The translations under genes were made by a program, and so were the position numbers. A stretch of 64,000 nucleotides of DNA from Ophioderma brevispina (taxonomy: Eukaryota > Echinodermata > Ophiuroidea > Amphilepidida > Ophiodermatidae), in contig JAMKCH010051564.1 in assembly GCA_023653785.1 (NCBI GenBank), forward strand, positions 1 to 64,000, in the 5' to 3' direction. Every line of letters starts with the position of its first letter. The first letter of the stretch is position 1. Shown here in pieces: positions 37,501-46,500 of the stretch. A model generated the notes under the pieces. It was not told where the DNA came from. It searched no databases and saw only the letters and a program-made list of their open reading frames with translations.

Positions 37501-40500
37501 ACGTCTTAAAACGTAAAATTACACATTTTAGAAGGAAATTAACGAGCGATTCAAAAACTAATAGCAGCATTTGATAAACGGGACCATTAGTGTAAAAAAA
37601 AATCATGAAAACGGCAACATGCCATCGTTTGTTTTTCATTTGATATCAAAAAAATTATATTTTTATAATTTGTGAATGTTTTGTTTTGATATATACTCTT
37701 CATATGTTTTGTCACGGAATCTCTTTTTAAAGGTACCACACTGATTGGTGTATCATTTTGGAAGCAATCACTTGTATAAATCAAGCACTTTCATGAATTA
37801 GAAGAAATGGCTTAAATACAGCAAATACCTCATTTTTTCTAGTTAATGAAACAAACCAGAAACCAGTAATATAAACGATGGTATTAGAGTACAAAACATG
37901 TCCTGGCGTGAACACAAGGACTAGGGCACAGGATAATAAGTACACGCACTAAACCACAAGGCATAGATGGACCACAAAATGGGTCATTTCACACGTTTTT
38001 TACCACAAAAGTGGTCAACATTTTAACCCCATTTTAGTCGGTGCATAGTTGACTCAAAACGGGGTCAAAAATGACCCGGTTGTTGAAAATATTTTTAGGG
38101 TGTATAGTCCTTTAATTTCATCCTCTCGGATTTCAGCACTCCCTGTACGTGCATTCTTTGCAGTAGGATTACAATAAGAGCAACTTAGGATTATTTCTAT
38201 TTTAAATTGAAAACGTTAACGGTTAAAGACACTATCAGTGATTTGAAAAATATTTGAAATTTGCAGGAATAGCTTCAAAGTGAAGGATAAGTCTGTAGAA
38301 TTCTCATAAGTTACCTGCGGAATTGACAGAAAAGGAAGAAAAAGGCAGTGTTCTATGATACGATTCCCCATTCAATTACGTGTTGTAGTAAGTGTCCGAA
38401 CGGACAGTAATGACTAAAATTTCCGATTCTGTCCTTATAAAAAAAAAAAAAAAAAAAATCAAGCACTTTCATGAATTAGAAGAAATGGCTTAAATACAGC
38501 AAATACCTCATTTTTTCTAGTTAATGAAACAAACCAGAAACCAGTAATATAAACGATGGTATTAGAGTACAAAACATGTCCTGGTGTGAGCACAAGGCTA
38601 GGGCACAGATACATAGATACACACTAAAACACCAAGTCATCTATGACCACAAAATGGGTCATTTCACACGTTTTTTACCACAAAAGTGGTCAACATTTTA
38701 ACCCCATTTTAGTCGGTGCATAGTTGACTCAAAACGGGGTCAAAAATGACCCGGTTGTTGAAAATATTTTTAGGGTGTATAGTCCTTTAATTTCATCCTC
38801 TCGGATTTCAGCACTCCCTGTACGTGCATTCTTTGCAGTAGGGATTACAATAAGAGCAACTTAGGATTATTTCTATTTTAAATTGAAAACGTTAACGGTT
38901 AACTATTGCTGTTTATTTGAAAGTACTCCAGAAACTTCGGGGTAAAAATGCGGATATAAAGGCAGAAATGGCAGAAATAAAGAATAGATGCAAGAGACTT
39001 GGAGAGAGAGCGAGGAATTGACGGATTTGTTAATACTATATGTTGTCGAGCACCGGGTTGGAAGACACCAGTTTACATGGCTTTAGTGTTGCTAATAACA
39101 CAACAGATGGCTGGAATAACAGCTGTAAGTAATTATTGTGTTAGTATAAAAATCACATTCCATTTTGTCGTGATATTTTAAGTCTACCCTACGCCATAAT
39201 ATATTTTGGGCAAGTTTTTGTTTTAAATCACAGTTGTTATAGACCCTTGTTGCTGTCGGCGTATCAGTAGGTTTACCGGCTTTTAAAAAATAATTTGAAT
39301 AATGATTTAAATTGTTACATAGTACTTGAGAATTCACATGGTTAATGTCATATTCTGATGTGATCAATACCAGGGATCAATATGAGTGATTCCAGAAGTT
39401 ATCCACACACGCAAAGATGACAGCTTGATTACGCATGAAAATTCCCATGCATCATGAAAATCAGAAAAAAATGCATAAATTTCCCATGAACTTAGATATT
39501 TAGCCAAATTACCGTGTTGTTCCTAATAAACGCCCCTGCTCTAATAAACGCCCCCTACGATTTTGGATAAAACAATTCAAGAAAATGAGTTAAGCTTACC
39601 TAAATCACATGATTTAATGCAGAGCTGCCAACATTTACATTCAGCAATCAGGGAGGTTTCACATAAAATCAGGGAGGTTTTAAAGAATTACATGTAACCT
39701 AATGGGAGCAAAACCTTCCTGAATCAGGGAGGTTGTCAAATTTGCTTGTATAATGTACAAAAAAATCATTAATTTCAGGGAGCCTCCCTGAGAATCAGGG
39801 AGGGTTGGCAGCTCTGTTAATGGCCGGGACGTAATCCGTATCATAATCGCTGTTGTGCACAGTTGTAATAGTTTAACTAGTATGGAACTTTGACCTCGGG
39901 AGGTGCGAAAACAGCGTCCCCTTGCTCGTTCGTTTGTATTATTGGTAATCAGCGAAAATAAGCGTGAAAAAAAAAAAAAAAAAAAATAAAAAAATAATTT
40001 GAATAATGATTTAAATTGTTACATAGTACTTGAGAATTCACATGGTTAATGTCATATTCTGATGTGATCAATACCAGGGATCAATATGAGTGGTTCCAGA
40101 AGTTATCCACACACGCAAAGATGACAGCTTGATTTCGCATGAAAATTCCCATGCATCATGAAAATCAGAAAAAAATGCATAAATTTCCCATTAGCCAAAT
40201 TACCGTGTTGTTCCTAATAAACGCACCTGCTCTAATAAAACGGCCCCCCCCTACGATTGGGGATAATAACAATTCAAGAAAACTGAGTTAAGCTTACCTA
40301 AATCACATTATTTAATGGCCGAGGACAGTCGTAATCCGTATCATAATCGCTGTGAGTGCCCAACAGTTGTAATAGTTTAACTAGTATGGAACTTTGACTG
40401 GGAGGTGCGAAAAAAGCGTCCCCCTGCCCGTTCGTTTGATTATTGGTAATCAGCGAAAATAAGCGGTGTAAGGTGATCTTTGCGGGATTTTTGACTTTCC

Positions 40501-43500
40501 ATTTTTGACTGTAATAAACGCCATCCCTTTGAAAAATGCACCGCCCCGGGGCGTTTATTAGGAACAATACGTATCTCCTTTTCCAAAAATTTGTTTTTGT
40601 ACATGTAAGAGCGTCCATGTGTTTTGGACTGCTGATTGAAGTGGTAGTGTGTTTGTGACAGACGTGATATATTTAGGGCCTAATAACATTTACTTTCTGC
40701 AATTTTAAAAAGTGAAATTTTATAAAAGAATAAAATATTCCGTGGTGATAAAAAATAATTTTAAATGCAAAAATGTTAATTAAACACGTAAATTTTTAGT
40801 TTGATTTTCTTGACAAATTAATCTTTTCAGTGTGTGGCTATTTGTGATTTTGTCACTCTTAACACCATTTTGGATGCAATTGTTAATATCCAATTTATCC
40901 AATTGTCTATCTTAACCCCAATACTAAAGTTTACCTTCAACGCTTTGGAGACTTGGCGTGACGCAGCTATAAATGAAGAGACAATATTTTACACCATTAT
41001 AGCATCTGATGTGTTAATAATTTTATCAGCAACTTTACCGGTAAGTAAAATCAGTAGCAGATTTTCAGATTATGCCACAAATTTGCTTGGAATAAAGTGA
41101 TGTTTGCCTTTGATGCATAATAGTATACACTTTGTCAAATGTCAGTTTCACAAGAAGTTTGTTTATAAATACATTACGGTGTTTCTATGGATCACTAAAC
41201 GACTGCCATATTAAAGCATCTCTTAACCTTTGTTCATTCCTTTCTTCATTTACAATTGATTCTTCCAAGATCTTTATATCTGATTATTGTGGGCGGAAAC
41301 CATTGGTAATATACGGATATTGTTTTTGTGTGTTCTTCTTAGCTGCTCTTACACTCTGCCTAAGTCTGCAGGCTAAAATGGTGAGTAATTCATACACTTC
41401 AGGCGAATATATAAAACTATTTAAACATGTGTATAAAATCCGACACTATCACAGGTCCGAAGGGCGAAATCAAACTCAACGAAGATTTCACGTGCAGCAA
41501 AATGTTATCTATAATTGTTTTAGCCAAACGCAATGTCCTATTAATCGGCCAAACATCACGCAAGATAGCTGAGCGTTAATTTCCGGTTTTATATGTACTG
41601 AAATATTTAAGTAAACCAGGGATCCTAAATAAATCGGGATAGGACACTCGATCAAGAGAATGGATGCGTACTGCACACTGATCTGCATGAAATCTGTAGC
41701 TTATAGTTCGCCAGTCGTACGTGGCGCTATTACGCTACGTCATCCCGGTCATACGTCATGAATACGTTTATGCATAAATAATTATGTAGCTTATCGAAAA
41801 TGGTGGCGCTATCACTATCGATTTCGAAACTGTCTATGGGCATCTGTACACAGTGTCACCGGCCTGAGTAAACCCATTAGAGGTGGCTTCAAACCCAACC
41901 AACGGTGCTTACCGGTTCCGTCCGGTTCTTGCAGGTTCCAGCAGGTTTCCATTGTTCCAAACAATTAAACACGGTTACACCGCCATAAACCGAAAGTCAA
42001 CCGACGGTTGAGTCTTGAAGCCGCCCCTAACAATGGCTCTGCACATCTAGATGGTGATAACACCTGAAATTTGTTCAACTGCATGAGCACTAAGGGTTGG
42101 CTTCATAACTTAACCATCGGTTGCATGCCGGTTCCGCCCGGTTCTTCCAGGTTCTAACAGGTTTCTATTGTTCCAACAATTAAACACGGTTACACCGCTA
42201 TGAACCGCAAGCCAACCGACGGGTGAGTTTTGAAACCGCCCCTTACAAAATACACATTTCTAGCACGTCATAATAGTAAAATTGAAAACATTTTTATATC
42301 GCCTGTGTCACAGTAGGAAAGACACCCAGGGGTCATTCTTTTCCACTGTGGCTGTCTGTCTCAAGTGAGGTCAGAGGTTATATAGGTATCATAGCAACAT
42401 AATATTAATTTAACAATTGAATTCGATGGATATTGATGTACCATAAATGATCTTTGGGTAAGGTTCCTGTTGTGTAAGGTTCTTTACAGGAATTTATGAA
42501 TATGAGATTAAATTTAATGTTGAGATTTAGGGCACAAAATGTGGCATTTTCTCGGACATTGGTGAAACAAGAGCAGGTCGATCATTACAAGGTGATCAAC
42601 GTTCTGATTGTAAACTCTGTATGAAATCAGTTTGAAAATGTTCTATTTGGCTAATAATTGCCAGGGAAACATCCCTGAGCCCCCATTCGCCGAAGATGGT
42701 GTCGAAAACTGAAGCATTGCTTACATCAATCAACGAGCTGTCCTTATTTTTCAAGGTCACATAACCCACAATACACATTCATTGTTGTTATATTCAAGAT
42801 CAAATCTGATGAGAGTTATGATTTACACCATTGTGAAGTGAATAAGTATTAGTATACAATCCGAAGTTTTCATACCTATTGAATTGGCTGATTTTCTAAA
42901 ATCAGACAAATTATGCTTCTAAAATCAGCCTCGTATGGCTATTTCTCGTCAATCTGAGCCTGTAAACAATAATGCCCTCAAGAAATGAACGGGAGTTGAT
43001 AACAACAGAGGGGCCAAACACTAAATCTTAAATCGTAAAGCATAAAAATATTGAGTTAACAAATCATTCATAATGAATCAGAGTAAATAAGTTGAAAGGC
43101 AATTACCCGGAAAAAAAGCCCAGAATAAACGTAGCTTGAAAACAGTGGGGAAACCCCGAAGAACATGCAGGTGGAAAAATCTGCCGTCACATGTTTTTAG
43201 CTTGTGCTTCTAGTCTAATAAATTGGCATTTAGACCTGGACAAAATAGCAACAGAAATGATCTTGACCTCATTATGCCCATTATGCATTAGAGAATAACA
43301 TATTAAAAAGGTAGACATATAGGCGGGGTACACCTTTAAAGTTCAAAGTTTAAACATGAGGTAAATATTCAATTGAGTTTGATGAACTGCAAAAGTATGA
43401 CATCTTGTTTGTTTCAATACAAGGATTAAATTTATGTTTACTTTGCCATACTTCTGTTGTGTGGTTTAGGAAATAAATTAGAAAATATGGGAAAGGTCAA

Positions 43501-46500
43501 ATATATGCAATTGTCTTTCATACTACAGGGGTCAAAGTTTCAAAAATGCATATTTTAAAGAAACTAATATATCAACTTGTTCCTCAAGTCACGAGGATTC
43601 AAAGTATAGTTTGTGATATGTACGATATTCTGTTTTAAGATTTGTAGGGTAAATTAAGTCAAGGTCAATTAGAAACAATGGCAGTGTCATCAAATTACAT
43701 GTTACCATAGTCACGAAGCTTCAGGCATAGTGTAAACTATTATTTGCTTGAATCTATGTGATAAAACAAGAAAGTTAGTGCACTTTTTGTTGTAATATAG
43801 GCACCTTTTCTGTTTGACCCCTGTATTAATAAAGACAATAGCATATTGATCTGATATGTTCTTCTGTAACTCCATAAGCAGATCATGGAAGAATGGCAAA
43901 CTATTCATTTATCGTTATCACATAACATTTGGTCTAAATGACTTTGAATTTTTTACCCCTAATAACTTTTGACAGGCGATATCAAGGCATTCCCCTTCCT
44001 ACATTTTTCTACTTTTTTTGATATGATGTTCTATGACATTGTACAAGTACAAATCAGAAAAAAAATCATTTCTGTTGCAATTTTGTCCAAGTTAGGCTAC
44101 TTATTTTTTATAAATTGACTGGTGTATTCGGGGCCTCCTGTGCTCGCAAACCACACGCTGTGCAGTGAGCATGTCTGTGCTCAGGAATAGTCTATAATCT
44201 GCAATCCAAGCCTACTAACTTTGCTTTCAAATTGCAAGTCAATGAAAAATTGTTTTGTGTGTTTTGTGCCTGTTGACCCGTTAGGAATTTTCCTTTGCTT
44301 AGTATGGAATCTGTATAATAAGGGAATAATAAGTGATTTTTTAAGAAAATTATTTTAAAGTGTGTGTTTGAGATGGTTAACCGTGATGTGAGATTCAGGT
44401 CCCAGATCATGCTCCAGAAGCATAAATTTTCGAATCGTCTTAGAGCGGGGCGATTCATGATTGTGTGTATGCTCTATGTTAATGTACTTATTTTAAGTAG
44501 TACAAAAGAACTGCATTCTGCCGGCCCGAATTGCGTGGTGTTCGTCTATAGGCACTCGTCTTGTAATCCAAAGGTCGAGGGTTCGATTACTACTGTAGGC
44601 ACATTTTAATTTTAATATTATTAGTATATTTTAGAGTAAGAGATTGCATTTAAAGTAAATCAGAGTCAGTGATTGAAGTAGCAATTAATGAATAGCTGTC
44701 CTATGAGATAATTATTCAAATTGTTAATGTCCTGGCGCATGATTTGGGGCCACGATCTCAAACGTGATGGTTAACCTTCTCCTGGCCATGTTACCATAAT
44801 TATAACAGTGGTGTTTGTATTTTACATCCGTATTCAAAAAATTTAACCCTCGTATTTGTTAACATTTATCACAGGATTCGGATTGGCAGATTTGGGGTAG
44901 TCTTCCTAAGAATATGGTTTTATTATCTCATTTTCTTAGTCCAGTAAGAGGATTGTTTATCAAAGTACCATACTTACACGGCAGAAGCCTTTAGCAAGTA
45001 TAATAATTTGGTCTACTAAACCTTTAATCATCTTCGGATCCAGTGACAGCTAGTACGTATATCGAGTCCATATTTGGTTTGGCTTTAAACACTAAGTTGT
45101 AGAAAAAGGACAAATACAAAGACGGTTGATATGAGGGTCAATTGAATATTTTGAATACTATGAATGGTTTTTTATTTTTTTCCCGAAATTAATCATTAAA
45201 AGATATTTCTTGGTCCATCAACAACGGCAATCCGTGTATTAATGTCGTTTCTTAGTGGATTACGTCATTACTACTGAAAAGAATTACTACTTGCCAAAAA
45301 CTAACACAATTAAAAAGAATTGCCATCCAATTTTTACTTACCTTCAGCCTTGATTAATTTAACACCAAAGAGGGGTACACATCGAGTACCTGTCAATCAA
45401 TTAAGTAAAGAATATGGGAAACAGATATTACAAATAATTTAGGGATAAGGGAAACCGAACTAAAAGTTTTTTCTAGTCAATGCGAAAAAAACTTTTTTAA
45501 ATTAAAACGACCTTAATTTTGTTCAGCAGGCATTCGTTTGATATACTGTATGGGTGCATTTTTTATTAATGACATCTTCGAACCGCATCCCATCATCATC
45601 ATCATTACCATCTTGATCATTATTATTACCACCACCAACAACACCATCACCAAGGGTATGCATTAATTGTGGTTGTGACAACGTTTTCCTATGTTTTCCA
45701 GGTTCTGTCCCGTATGTGGTCGTACCAAGAAAGTTGACGCAAGAGCCTGGTGGAAATATTTGTCGTTGCTAAGCAACCAATTATTCTGGTTCACATCTTT
45801 AATCATGGCATATCTGTATCCAGCAATAGTGGTAGTGCCTCCGAAGTGTATGTTATGTTCTATCAACTAGTTGTTCCTTAACATTCTTGCCACAGGAAAC
45901 TGTATTATTATCGTTCTTGTTGATTGTGACTATTATGTAATGATTTATATTATAATAGTCTATATGGACATGTAATAACAAACATATTAGCTCATATTAA
46001 CCATTGAACTCCCTGAGGTCTACACCTTTCTTCAGTATCTCTGATTGGCCATTACATTCGCAGTGTATAACCTCTAAGCAAACCAACAAAACAGACTTCG
46101 ATATAGTTACAAACCTTAAAAGCTTTTCGATTGGCTAAATATATCATCTAACGCCAATATGTAACCAATAAAATCAATCTGGTCAGACCTCAGGGAGTTA
46201 ATTTTTTAAAAAACATCTGATTACCGCCCGTACCGCCCATTGTCGACCACAAATATTAATGATGCATTTTACTTTTTCCAAAGGATCTTCTTGGAACATA
46301 TATAATCCATAGTCTTCATAGTTATCGTCATTCCACTGATTATTCTTATGTATAAGTATACCAAGAAGAAACAAGAAAAACATTATGTTGAGAAATGGCA
46401 GCATTGTTTTTATCGACCGAAGACCAGAAAAAGAATGCTGGCCTGTGTTAAAAGCTGAGAATGATTGTCCGTATTAGGTGTAGGGTAAGTTCGTCCGCAA

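Noticed and set aside
37480..37620. Mariner-type end at ATACAGGGTGAGTTAAAA
   Set aside because: No matching inverted end was found downstream, so an element could not be delimited.
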